Below are positions 1 through 5,904 of a stretch of DNA of 18,350 bases, in pieces. Made by a program: the position numbers and the translations under genes. Within the stretch, counting starts at the first letter, position 1; every line of letters begins with the position of its first letter. The stretch spans positions 1 to 18,350 of the forward strand of contig DATJVP010000136.1 in the NCBI GenBank assembly GCA_035581425.1. The letters run 5' to 3'. This DNA is from DASZHJ01 sp035581425. GTDB lineage: Bacteria; Pseudomonadota; Alphaproteobacteria; ATCC43930; CGMCC-115725. The notes below the pieces were generated by a model. The model made no database searches. It saw nothing but the letters and a program-made list of their open reading frames with translations, and was not told the origin of the DNA.

Positions 1-704
1 TGCGGCCGCAGCAGCTTGAGCCGCCGCGCCGAGAGCAGGTGATATGTGGCGGGCGTGTGCGGGCAGTTGACGGAGACCACGTCCACCCGCGCGAGCATCT
101 GGTCGAGGCTCTCCCAATAGGTCGCCTCGAGCTCCTGCTCGGTCGCCTCCGGCACGCGGCGGCGGTTGTGGTAGTGGATCGAGAGGCCAAAGCCGCGCGC
201 GCGGCGTGCGACCGCCTGGCCGATCCGCCCCATGCCGATGATGCCGAGCCGCTTGCCGCCGAGGCGATGGCCCAGCATCAGCGTCGGCCCCCAGCCCTGC
301 CAGCGCCCCTCGCGCACGAGCCGCTCGCCCTCGACGAGGCGCCGCGTCGCCGCGAGGATGAGGGCCATGGTCATGTCGGCGGTGTCCTCTGTGAGGACGC
401 CCGGCGTATTTGTGATGGTCACGCCCTTGGCGCGAGCGGCGGCGAGGTCGATGTGATCGACGCCCGTCCCGAAGGAGGCGATGAGCTTCAGCCGCGCTCC
501 CGCGTGCTGGAGGAGCGCCGCGTCGATGCGGTCCGTCACCGTCGGCACCAGCACCTCCGCCTCGCCCACCGCCGCGATCAGCTCCTGCGGTGTCATCGGA
601 TGGTCGTCGAGATTGAGGCGCGGCTCGAAGAGCTCCATCATCCGTGTCTCGATGACGTCCGGCAGCTTGCGCGTGACGATGACGAGCGGCTTCTTCTGCG
701 CCAT
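1..704 (-). CDS. D-2-hydroxyacid dehydrogenase (glyoxylate/hydroxypyruvate reductase-like), 3' part outside the window
   Basis: The reverse strand from the ATG at 704 is open to the window edge and gives 234 residues of an NAD(P)-dependent D-2-hydroxyacid dehydrogenase. Visible are the substrate-domain signature SFGTGVDHIDL (about residues 78-87), TNTPGVLTEDTAD (99-110) and the Rossmann glycine motif GIIGMGRIG (154-162), followed by VDVVSVNCPHTP (208-218), which is typical of the GhrB/GyaR branch. The catalytic Arg, Glu and His lie beyond the edge, so activity cannot be judged. Family members reduce glyoxylate or hydroxypyruvate in the cytosol. No clear Shine-Dalgarno precedes the ATG; a TTG at 740 is in frame but the family N-terminus fits 704. 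It is divergent from the SH3-domain gene. Family assignment is firm, substrate is not. Confidence 0.9.
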   Translation of the reverse strand, partial: MAQKKPLVIVTRKLPDVIETRMMELFEPRLNLDDHPMTPQELIAAVGEAEVLVPTVTDRIDAALLQHAGARLKLIASFGTGVDHIDLAAARAKGVTITNTPGVLTEDTADMTMALILAATRRLVEGERLVREGRWQGWGPTLMLGHRLGGKRLGIIGMGRIGQAVARRARGFGLSIHYHNRRRVPEATEQELEATYWESLDQMLARVDVVSVNCPHTPATYHLLSARRLKLLRP

Positions 705-774
705 GCGAAGGGTCTTACGACGGGAACGCGGCCTTAGCAACCCTACCGGGATGTCGGAGCCGTACACGCCGAAT

Positions 775-808
775 CCCTCTCGCTGACGGGGCGAGGTTAG
801 GTGAGGGG
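775..808. repeat. Short intergenic repeat-like sequence (CCCTCTC...GGTTAGGTGAGGGG type)
   Basis: The segment starts CCCTCTCGCTGACGGGG and continues CGAGGTTAGGTGAGGGG. It resembles, from memory, the widespread proteobacterial intergenic repeat built from a CCCTCTCCCCG...CGGGGAGAGGG hairpin followed by a TTAGGGTGAGGGG tail, here degenerate. It lies between the divergent dehydrogenase and SH3-domain genes. Only one copy is seen in this window, so the assignment rests on resemblance. Confidence 0.4.
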
Positions 809-916
809 CGGTGCGGCAGGCAGGCGGGAGAACAACCTTCGCGACCGAGCACGCGCCACACGCGGCGGCGTTGAGCTGCTTGACCGCGGACTCCGGCGCG
901 ATTACACGATGAGTCC

Positions 917-1429
917 GTGCCCGCCACGGATTCGTACCTTCGGCCCCTGCGATGCCTCGCGCTGCTTCTGCTGCTCGCGATGGGGCTCGCACCGCGTTTC
1001 CTCGAAGCTGCCACCGACCAGAGCGCGGTTCCGCGCTTTGCGACGCTGCGCGCGAGCGAGGTCAACCTTCGCGCTGGGCCCGGCGAGCAATATCCGATCG
1101 AGTGGGTCTACAGGCGCAAGGATTACCCCGTCGAGGTCGTCGGCAAATACGACGTCTGGCGGAAGATCCGGGACTGGCAGGGGACAGAGGGCTGGGTGCA
1201 TCAGCGAATGCTTGCAGACACGCGGAGCGTGATCGTCCGAGGCGAGGTGCGCTACTTGCACGCCGATCCCGACCCCGCGGGCTCGGTCGTCGCCCGTCTC
1301 GAGCCTGGCGTCATCGCGAAACTTCTGGAATGCCAGGGCCTCTGGTGCCGGGTCGAGGTCCAGAGCTTCCGGGGCTGGCTCTCGCGCAACGAGATCTGGG
1401 GCGTCTATCCCGACGAAGTCGTGCGCTAA
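917..1429 (+). CDS. Exported SH3-like domain protein (bacterial SH3, PF06347/DUF1058-like)
   Basis: A 170-residue protein beginning at a GTG; the only upstream in-frame space back to the stop at 881 has no better start. Residues 12-31 (CLALLLLLAMGLAPRFLEA) form a hydrophobic signal peptide with probable cleavage near residue 31-32, so it should be periplasmic or envelope-bound. Two SH3-like repeats follow: about 42-100, with the hallmark VNLRAGPG (49-56) and GWVH (92-95), and about 105-165, with VVARLEPG and GWLSRNEIWGVYP. Such domains bind peptidoglycan or proteins, and the natural ligand of this family is unknown. The neighbouring 2-hydroxyacid dehydrogenase is divergent. A later in-frame ATG at 980 would destroy the signal peptide and was not chosen. 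Confidence 0.85.
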   Translation: MPATDSYLRPLRCLALLLLLAMGLAPRFLEAATDQSAVPRFATLRASEVNLRAGPGEQYPIEWVYRRKDYPVEVVGKYDVWRKIRDWQGTEGWVHQRMLADTRSVIVRGEVRYLHADPDPAGSVVARLEPGVIAKLLECQGLWCRVEVQSFRGWLSRNEIWGVYPDEVVR

Positions 1430-1510
1430 ATAGCGGGCGCACCTGCATTTTTCGGGGGTTCGTCACGCTCCCTAAATGCGCTACTCTCCCCCATCTTCCC
1501 GCCCGCCATC

Positions 1511-1515
1511 GGAGG
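1511..1515 (+). promoter_or_regulatory. Shine-Dalgarno GGAGG deciding the aldehyde dehydrogenase start
   Basis: GGAGG lies 8 nt before the ATG at 1524. This favours that start over the upstream in-frame ATG at 1476, whose extra 16 residues (MRYSPPSSRPPSEAIP) look non-coding. Confidence 0.75.
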
Positions 1516-1523
1516 CTATCCCA

Positions 1524-2957
1524 ATGTATCCCGACGTTTCTCTCTTTATCGACGGCAAGTGGTCCAAGGGCTCGAGCGGCAAAGCGGACAAGGTCCTGAA
1601 CCCCGCGACCGGCGATCCCATCGGCGAGGTGCCGCATGCGAGCAAGGCCGATCTCGACCACGCGATCGCCGCGGCGGAGAAGGCGTTCCGCGCCTGGCGC
1701 CAGGTTTCGGCCTTCGAGCGCTACAAGATCATGCGCAAGGCCGCCGACCTCCTGCGCGCGCGCGCGGACGAGATCGCGACCGTGATGACGATGGAGCAGG
1801 GGAAGCCCGTCGCCGAGGCGAAGCTCGAGATCATGAACGGCGGCGACCTCATCGACTGGTTCGCCGAGGAAGGCCGCCGCGCCTATGGCCGCGTCATCCC
1901 CGCGCGAGCGAACGGCGTCTACCAGCTCGTGATCAAGGAGCCCGTGGGCCCGGTCGCGGGCTTCACGCCGTGGAACTTCCCGGTGAATCAGGCCGTGCGC
2001 AAGATTAGCTGCGCACTCGCGGCGGGCTGCTCCATCATCGTCAAAGGTCCCGAGAACACGCCCGCGAGCTGCGCCGCCCTCGTGCGCTGCTTTGCCGAGG
2101 CGGGCGTTCCCGCGGGCGCCGTCAACCTCGTCTTCGGCGTCCCCGGCGAGATCTCGGAGTACCTGATCCCGAGCCCCGTCATCCGCAAGGTGACCTTCAC
2201 GGGCTCGGTTCCCGTCGGCAAACACCTGGCGATGCTCGCGGGCAAATACATGAAGCGCTGCACGATGGAATTGGGCGGGCACTCGCCCGCCATCGTCTTC
2301 GAGGACGCCGACGTCGACCATGCCGCGAAGATGCTGGGCACCGCCAAGTTCCGAAACGCCGGCCAGGTCTGCGTCTCTCCGACGCGCCTCCTCGTGCACG
2401 AGTCGATCTATGGCAAATTCGTCGACCGCTTCGTCGAGGTGACGAAGGCAGTCAAGGTCGGAAGCGGTCTCGAAGCCGATACCAAGATGGGTCCGCTCGC
2501 GCATTCGCGCCGGATCGACGCGATGGAGAGCTTCGTCAGCGACGCCGTCGCCAAGGGCGCCAAAATCCAGACGGGCGGGCACCGCAAGGGCAACAAGGGC
2601 TTCTTCTTCGAGCCTACGGTGATGACCGACGTGCCGCTCGACGCCAAGATCATGAACGAAGAGCCCTTCGGCCCCTTGGCGCCGATCGCGCCCTTCAAGG
2701 ATTTCGACAGCGTGGTCTCGGAGGCGAACCGACTGCCCTATGGGCTCGCCGCCTATGCCTTCACGAAATCCGCGAAGACGGCGGCGGCGGTCGGGAGTGC
2801 CTTCGAGAGCGGAATGGTCTCGATCAACCACTTCGGCCTGGCGCTTCCCGAAGTTCCCTTCGGCGGCGTCAAGGACAGCGGCTACGGCAGCGAAGGCGGC
2901 ACCGAGGCTCTCGAGGCCTACCTCAACACGAAGTTCGTCTCGCAGGTCGGCCTCTAA
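1524..2957 (+). CDS. NAD-dependent aldehyde dehydrogenase (succinate-semialdehyde dehydrogenase-like)
   Basis: A full-length 477-residue ALDH-superfamily enzyme oxidising an aldehyde to its acid. Visible are NPATGD (26-31), TPWNFP with oxyanion-hole Asn151, the cofactor lysine K174 in VKGPENTP, TGSVPVGK (226-233), ELGGHSP with general-base Glu249, GQVCVSP with nucleophile Cys283, and EEPFGP late in the chain. Glu177, three residues after K174, is the position that in ALDHs contacts the adenine ribose and generally favours NAD over NADP; E. coli GabD has Ser there, as I recall. The sequence resembles the succinate- or ketoglutarate-semialdehyde group, but substrate cannot be read from the sequence. 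It stands alone between the SH3-domain gene and a repeat-rich intergenic stretch, and may be monocistronic. Confidence 0.9.
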   Translation: MYPDVSLFIDGKWSKGSSGKADKVLNPATGDPIGEVPHASKADLDHAIAAAEKAFRAWRQVSAFERYKIMRKAADLLRARADEIATVMTMEQGKPVAEAKLEIMNGGDLIDWFAEEGRRAYGRVIPARANGVYQLVIKEPVGPVAGFTPWNFPVNQAVRKISCALAAGCSIIVKGPENTPASCAALVRCFAEAGVPAGAVNLVFGVPGEISEYLIPSPVIRKVTFTGSVPVGKHLAMLAGKYMKRCTMELGGHSPAIVFEDADVDHAAKMLGTAKFRNAGQVCVSPTRLLVHESIYGKFVDRFVEVTKAVKVGSGLEADTKMGPLAHSRRIDAMESFVSDAVAKGAKIQTGGHRKGNKGFFFEPTVMTDVPLDAKIMNEEPFGPLAPIAPFKDFDSVVSEANRLPYGLAAYAFTKSAKTAAAVGSAFESGMVSINHFGLALPEVPFGGVKDSGYGSEGGTEALEAYLNTKFVSQVGL

Positions 2958-3074
2958 AGGCGGTCGCGGGGTCGCGTCAGATTCAGGGCGCGCCCCCGCA
3001 CGCCGCTACTCTGACCTAGCGTCATGGCCCGACTTGTTTCACGAGTGTCCGGTTCGGGCACCCCGCACACATGC

Positions 3075-3121
3075 CCTGCGTCCTTCGACGCGCTCCCTTC
3101 GGTCGCTTGCTCAGGATGAGG
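3075..3121 (+). repeat. Palindromic repeat arm, copy A (47 bp)
   Basis: It begins CCTGCGTCCTTCGACGCG and ends TTGCTCAGGATGAGG. It is the exact reverse complement of copy C at 3222-3268 over all 47 bp. It is followed by a 27-nt linker (3122-3148), then copy B. Confidence 0.85.
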
Positions 3122-3148
3122 GAGATGGGTGACGGCATTGAGAAAATT

Positions 3149-3194
3149 CCGCGTCCTTCGTCGCGCTCCCCTCGGTCGCTTGCTCAAGATGGGG
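3149..3194 (+). repeat. Palindromic repeat arm, copy B (46 bp, diverged)
   Basis: Direct copy of arm A with about four substitutions and one missing base, at a 73-bp period. It is followed by a 27-nt linker (3195-3221) matching the linker after copy A at 23 of 27 positions. Confidence 0.8.
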
Positions 3195-3221
3195 GAGGTG
3201 GGTGAGGGCATTCAGAGAATT

Positions 3222-3268
3222 CCTCATCCTGAGCAAGCGACCGAAGGGAGCGCGTCGAAGGACGCAGG
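3222..3268 (-). repeat. Palindromic repeat arm, copy C (47 bp, inverted)
   Basis: It begins CCTCATCCTGAGCAAGCG and ends GAAGGACGCAGG. It is a perfect inverted copy of arm A, and with copy B forms a near-perfect large inverted repeat around the 27-nt linker. It lies just downstream of the DUF3501 stop and could fold at that mRNA's 3' end. Confidence 0.85.
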
Positions 3269-3305
3269 GCGCGTTGTCCCATCGACGGACAGGACAAGCC
3301 CGCGC

Positions 3306-3896
3306 TCAGTCGAGGTCGGCGATCAGCGCCTGGCGCATTGCTTCGGGCATCACGGCCATGTGGCCGTGGTTGGGGTGGTCGATGCCGACGATCACTTGCG
3401 TACCAGGGGCTCGGAACTTCGTCCTCTGCGCGGGGGGCAGCGGGAATTTCACGAATTGCACGGAGGAGGCCTTGCCCTCGGGGCTGGTGTTCTCGCGGGT
3501 GGCGTCGGGAATGCCGCGAACAGTCTCGCCCGCGAAGCTCAGGAATAGCTTGTGCTCGACGCCGCCGAGGCGCATCAGCATCGCGTGCCGCCGCTCCGGG
3601 TCCTCGATCTCGAACATGACGGTGGCGCTCAGCTCGCTCCCGTCGGGGATCATGGGGTTGTAGGCCGCGAGCTCGTCGGCGAGCTGCGCCGCGCCGCCGC
3701 GCTCGATGTGCAGCATCTCCTGCACCTGCAGCCACATCGTGTCCCAATTCTCGAAATAGAAGGTGCAGAAGGGGCCGACCTCGATGCGGCGGTCGCGCTT
3801 CAGCTCCGTGAGGCGACGGCGGTGCTCGCGGCGCTCGCGCGCGTATTGCGCTTCCGGCAGGATGTCGGCCGCCGAAAGCGTGCGCTTGGCGCTCAT
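3306..3896 (-). CDS. DUF3501 family protein
   Basis: The product has 196 residues. The frame is open further upstream, but the ATG at 3896 overlaps the stop of the preceding Fe-S gene as ATGA, and the upstream extension is low-complexity shadow. I recognise the DUF3501 pattern: a basic N-terminal helix (YARERREHRRRLTELKRDRR, 18-37), GPFCTFYFEN (41-50), LQVQEMLHIERGG (56-68), AYNPMIPDGSELSATVMFEIED (79-99), GKASSVQFVKF (141-151) and GIDHPNHGHMAVMP (171-184). The family has no established function. E60, H63, E65 and D173, H174, H177, H179 could bind metal, which is inference. There is no signal peptide or membrane segment, so it is cytosolic. Translational coupling with the Fe-S protein and nearness to rubrerythrin suggest a joint redox role. 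Confidence 0.88.
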   Translation of the reverse strand: MSAKRTLSAADILPEAQYARERREHRRRLTELKRDRRIEVGPFCTFYFENWDTMWLQVQEMLHIERGGAAQLADELAAYNPMIPDGSELSATVMFEIEDPERRHAMLMRLGGVEHKLFLSFAGETVRGIPDATRENTSPEGKASSVQFVKFPLPPAQRTKFRAPGTQVIVGIDHPNHGHMAVMPEAMRQALIADLD

Positions 3897-5245
3897 GGGC
3901 TCGTCTCCATGAGACCGTAGGCGCGGGCCATCAGCTCGATCGGATGGAGCGCTTCCTTTGGCGCCTTTGCCTCGCCGTCGAGCAAATCCATGCCCTGCAG
4001 GATGTGCATGCCCGCGAGCGGGCATTCCGATGCGACATGGGCCTTGGCATTCTTCGCGGCCTGGCGCGCCACGGGCTTTCCGATCTTGAGCGCGACCTCG
4101 AAGTTCTCCTTCATGGCGCCCCAGGAGCCGCCATGGCCGGAGCAGCGCTCGATCACCGCGACATCGGCCTCCGGCAGGAAGCGCAGCATCTCCGCAGCCT
4201 TGGCACCCATGTTTTGCGCGCGGGCATGGCAGGCGAGATGGAGCGTGACGCCACCCGTGAGCTTCGTAAGGCCCGGCGCCAGCCCCTCCTTCTTCGCGAT
4301 GTCCACGACGTATTCACTCACGTCGAATGTCGCTTGCGCGAGCTTCTTCACCGCGGGGTCGTTCGGCAGGATGAGCGGCCACTCGAACTTGAACATGAGG
4401 GCGCAAGAGGGGATGAGCGCCACGATGTCGTAGCCCTCGTCGATCTTGGGCACGAGCGCGGCCGAGACCTTCCGCGCTGCCGCCGCCACCGCCGCGAGAT
4501 CGCCCTGCTCGAGCTTCGGCATGCCGCAGCAGCCGGGATAGAGCACCTCGGTCGCGACCCCGTTTCTCGCGAGCACCGCCTGCGTCGCCTCGCCGATCGC
4601 GGGGTTGTTGTAGTTGGCAAAGCAGGTTGCATAGAGCACGGCCTTGCGGCCGAAGGCCGGCGCCTTGTCATTGACCGCCGGCGGCTCCGCCTTGGCGCGC
4701 ATGACGAAAGTTTTGCCGACGTATTTCGGGAGCGCCGCTCGGCGGTCGACGCCCGCAGCCTTTTCCAAGAGCGGCCGCGTCACTCCGTTCCCGGTCTTGG
4801 TCGCCCAATTGGCGAGCGGCGCCACGGGCCTTGCGAGCGCGCCGTTACGGTCGGTCTCGATGAGCTGCTTGTGCGACCACGGCACTTTCCCTTCCTTGAG
4901 CTCCGCCGCGCGGTAGCGGAGCATCAGGTGCGGAAAGTCGAGATTGAACTCGTGCGGCGGGACGTAGGGGCACTTCGTCATGAAGCAGAGATCGCAGAGC
5001 GTGCAGGCCTCCACGACCTTGGCGTAGTCCTTGCGCTCGACGCCGTCGAGCTCGCAGGTGGGCGAGGCGTCGATCAAGTCGAAGAGCCGCGGGAAGCTGT
5101 CGCAGAGATTGAAGCAGCGCCGGCAGCCATGGCAGATGTCGAAGACGCGATGCATCTCCGCCTCGATCTTGGCGCGATCCGCGAAATCCGGATGCTCCCA
5201 GTCGAGCGTGTGGCGGATCGGCGCGTCTAGGCTGCCTTCGCGCAT
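3893..5245 (-). CDS. GlpC/HdrB-like Fe-S oxidoreductase: two 4Fe-4S motifs plus two CCG domains
   Basis: A 450-residue cytosolic electron-transfer protein. The N-terminus has two [4Fe-4S] motifs: CHGCRRCFNLC (Cys38, 41, 44, 48) and CTLCDLCFMTKCP (Cys81, 84, 87, 92). Two cysteine-rich CCG-type domains follow: about 203-285 (Cys208, Cys239-Cys240, Cys281) and about 334-410 (Cys339, Cys368, Cys408). The second has CSG rather than CCG at 368-370. The plan matches GlpC, LutA and heterodisulfide-reductase-related proteins, which pass electrons between clusters and a partner. No flavin domain is present, so a partner must supply or accept electrons. The start ATG has AAGGA about 10 nt upstream. It overlaps the DUF3501 start by 4 bp and lies 97 nt downstream of rubrerythrin. 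It is often labelled glycerol-3-phosphate dehydrogenase subunit C; nothing here supports that substrate. Confidence 0.88.
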   Translation of the reverse strand: MREGSLDAPIRHTLDWEHPDFADRAKIEAEMHRVFDICHGCRRCFNLCDSFPRLFDLIDASPTCELDGVERKDYAKVVEACTLCDLCFMTKCPYVPPHEFNLDFPHLMLRYRAAELKEGKVPWSHKQLIETDRNGALARPVAPLANWATKTGNGVTRPLLEKAAGVDRRAALPKYVGKTFVMRAKAEPPAVNDKAPAFGRKAVLYATCFANYNNPAIGEATQAVLARNGVATEVLYPGCCGMPKLEQGDLAAVAAAARKVSAALVPKIDEGYDIVALIPSCALMFKFEWPLILPNDPAVKKLAQATFDVSEYVVDIAKKEGLAPGLTKLTGGVTLHLACHARAQNMGAKAAEMLRFLPEADVAVIERCSGHGGSWGAMKENFEVALKIGKPVARQAAKNAKAHVASECPLAGMHILQGMDLLDGEAKAPKEALHPIELMARAYGLMETSP

Positions 5246-5287
5246 GGTGTCGCGGTCCTTCCGAGCGAGGCTTCTTGCGTAGGAGTG

Positions 5288-5316
5288 CGAAGGGCGCCGT
5301 CAGCGGGCGCCCTTCG
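5288..5316 (-). terminator. Perfect 11-bp hairpin between rubrerythrin and the Fe-S gene
   Basis: CGAAGGGCGCC (5288-5298) and GGCGCCCTTCG (5306-5316) pair perfectly around a 7-nt loop. It sits 26 nt after the rubrerythrin stop. There is no U-tract, so it may be an inefficient terminator, an mRNA 3' stabiliser or a processing site letting rubrerythrin be expressed more than the downstream genes. Confidence 0.55.
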
Positions 5317-5342
5317 TCGGTCTCACGATTCGGGCGCTAGGC

Positions 5343-5762
5343 TCAGCCGAGCGTGTCGAGCGCCTTCTGGAAGCGGCCGGCATGCGACTTCTCGGCCTTC
5401 GCCAAGGTCTCGAACCAGTCCGCGATCTCGTCGAAGCCCTCCTGACGCGCAGTGCGCGCCATGCCCGGATACATGTCCGTGTACTCGTGGGTCTCGCCGG
5501 CGATCGCGGCCTTGAGATTGTCGCCGGTGGCTCCGATGGGCTTGCCGGTAGCGGGGTCGCCGACCTCCTCCAGGAACTCGAGGTGGCCGTGCGCGTGGCC
5601 GGTCTCGCCCTCGGCGGTGGAGCGGAAGACGGCGGCGACGTCATTGAAGCCCTCGACGTCGGCCTTCTGCGCGAAATAGAGATAGCGGCGGTTCGCCTGG
5701 CTTTCTCCGGCGAACGCGTCCTTCAGGCTTTGCTCGGTCTTCGAACCCTTCAACGACGGCAT
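5343..5762 (-). CDS. Rubrerythrin-family diiron protein (ferritin-like domain only)
   Basis: 139 residues forming a ferritin-like four-helix domain. Diiron ligands lie where classical rubrerythrin has them: Glu20 (AFAGESQANRRY), Glu53 and His56 (EGETGHAHGH), Glu90 and Glu93 (GETHEYTDMYP), Glu124 and His127 (KAEKSHAGRF). The C-terminal rubredoxin CxxC domain of standard rubrerythrin (about 190 residues) is absent, so it needs an external electron donor. Rubrerythrins reduce hydrogen peroxide to water in the cytosol. The downstream Fe-S protein is an obvious donor candidate, by inference from context. An AGGAGG-like ribosome site lies about 6 nt before the ATG. A promoter and an ICE-like palindrome lie upstream, and irr is the preceding gene. 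Confidence 0.92.
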   Translation of the reverse strand: MPSLKGSKTEQSLKDAFAGESQANRRYLYFAQKADVEGFNDVAAVFRSTAEGETGHAHGHLEFLEEVGDPATGKPIGATGDNLKAAIAGETHEYTDMYPGMARTARQEGFDEIADWFETLAKAEKSHAGRFQKALDTLG

Positions 5763-5825
5763 GAGGCCCTCCTCTGCGGCTTTGGCTGTGGCGATGGCTA
5801 TAGCGGTGCGGGGCCCGCTGAGAGG

Positions 5826-5854
5826 TATATGGACCCCCGCTGCGAGGCTGTCAA
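5826..5854 (-). promoter_or_regulatory. Predicted sigma-70 promoter of the rubrerythrin unit
   Basis: On the reverse strand a perfect TTGACA (5849-5854) is followed after 17 nt by CATATA (5826-5831); TATACC shifted by 2 nt is an alternative -10. This predicts a leader of roughly 55-60 nt before the rubrerythrin ATG. The ICE-like palindrome abuts the -35 on its upstream side. Confidence 0.6.
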
Positions 5855-5857
5855 TAG

Positions 5858-5874
5858 ATTAGAATTATTCTAAT
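5858..5874. promoter_or_regulatory. ICE-like Irr operator (17-bp perfect palindrome)
   Basis: ATTAGAATTATTCTAAT is a perfect palindrome centred on 5866. It matches the rhizobial iron control element TTTAGAA-N3-TTCTAAA, recalled from the literature, at 12 of 14 defined positions. It stands in strongly AT-rich DNA within GC-rich surroundings, 3 bp upstream of the TTGACA of the rubrerythrin promoter and downstream of irr, so Irr is the likely binder. Confidence 0.65.
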
Positions 5875-5904
5875 ATGAGCGTCGCCGCGCCGGAGGGCGG
5901 GCAT

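Larger units (their letters stand above)
2958..3305. other. 348-nt gene-free stretch between convergent genes, mostly repeats
   Basis: It lies between the converging ends of the aldehyde dehydrogenase and DUF3501 genes. No credible gene is present; reading frames here encode only repeat translations such as HPEQATEGSASKDAG. From 3075 it holds three palindromic-repeat arms with two 27-nt linkers. Around 3023-3041, GTCATGGCCCGACTTG resembles the start of another alphaproteobacterial palindromic repeat, in decayed form. The hairpins may serve as a bidirectional transcription end for both flanking units. Confidence 0.7.

Noticed and set aside
39..737. Forward-strand open frame of 232 codons at the left end
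   Set aside because: It is the antisense shadow of the 2-hydroxyacid dehydrogenase, whose reverse-strand translation has clear family motifs.
705..916. tRNA or small RNA between the divergent dehydrogenase and SH3 genes
   Set aside because: No cloverleaf, anticodon arm or terminator was found; only a repeat-like stretch is visible.
1445..1479. Inverted repeat GCATTT...AAATGC upstream of the aldehyde dehydrogenase
   Set aside because: Only 6 bp with a 23-nt spacer; this is expected by chance.
1311..2831. Reverse-strand 506-codon frame over the aldehyde dehydrogenase
   Set aside because: Long antisense frames are common in GC-rich genes; its product is compositionally odd (Asp/Arg/His rich) with no motifs.
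2976..3015. Inverted repeat GTCAGA...TCTGAC after the aldehyde dehydrogenase as a terminator
   Set aside because: The stem is 6 bp around a 28-nt loop with no T-run.
3075..3268. CRISPR array interpretation of the regularly spaced arms and 27-nt linkers
   Set aside because: The linkers are similar to one another, one arm is inverted, there are only three units and no cas genes; it is a palindromic intergenic repeat.
3897..4025. 43-codon upstream extension of the DUF3501 frame
   Set aside because: It lies inside the Fe-S gene and has no family similarity; the ATGA overlap at 3893-3896 marks the true start.
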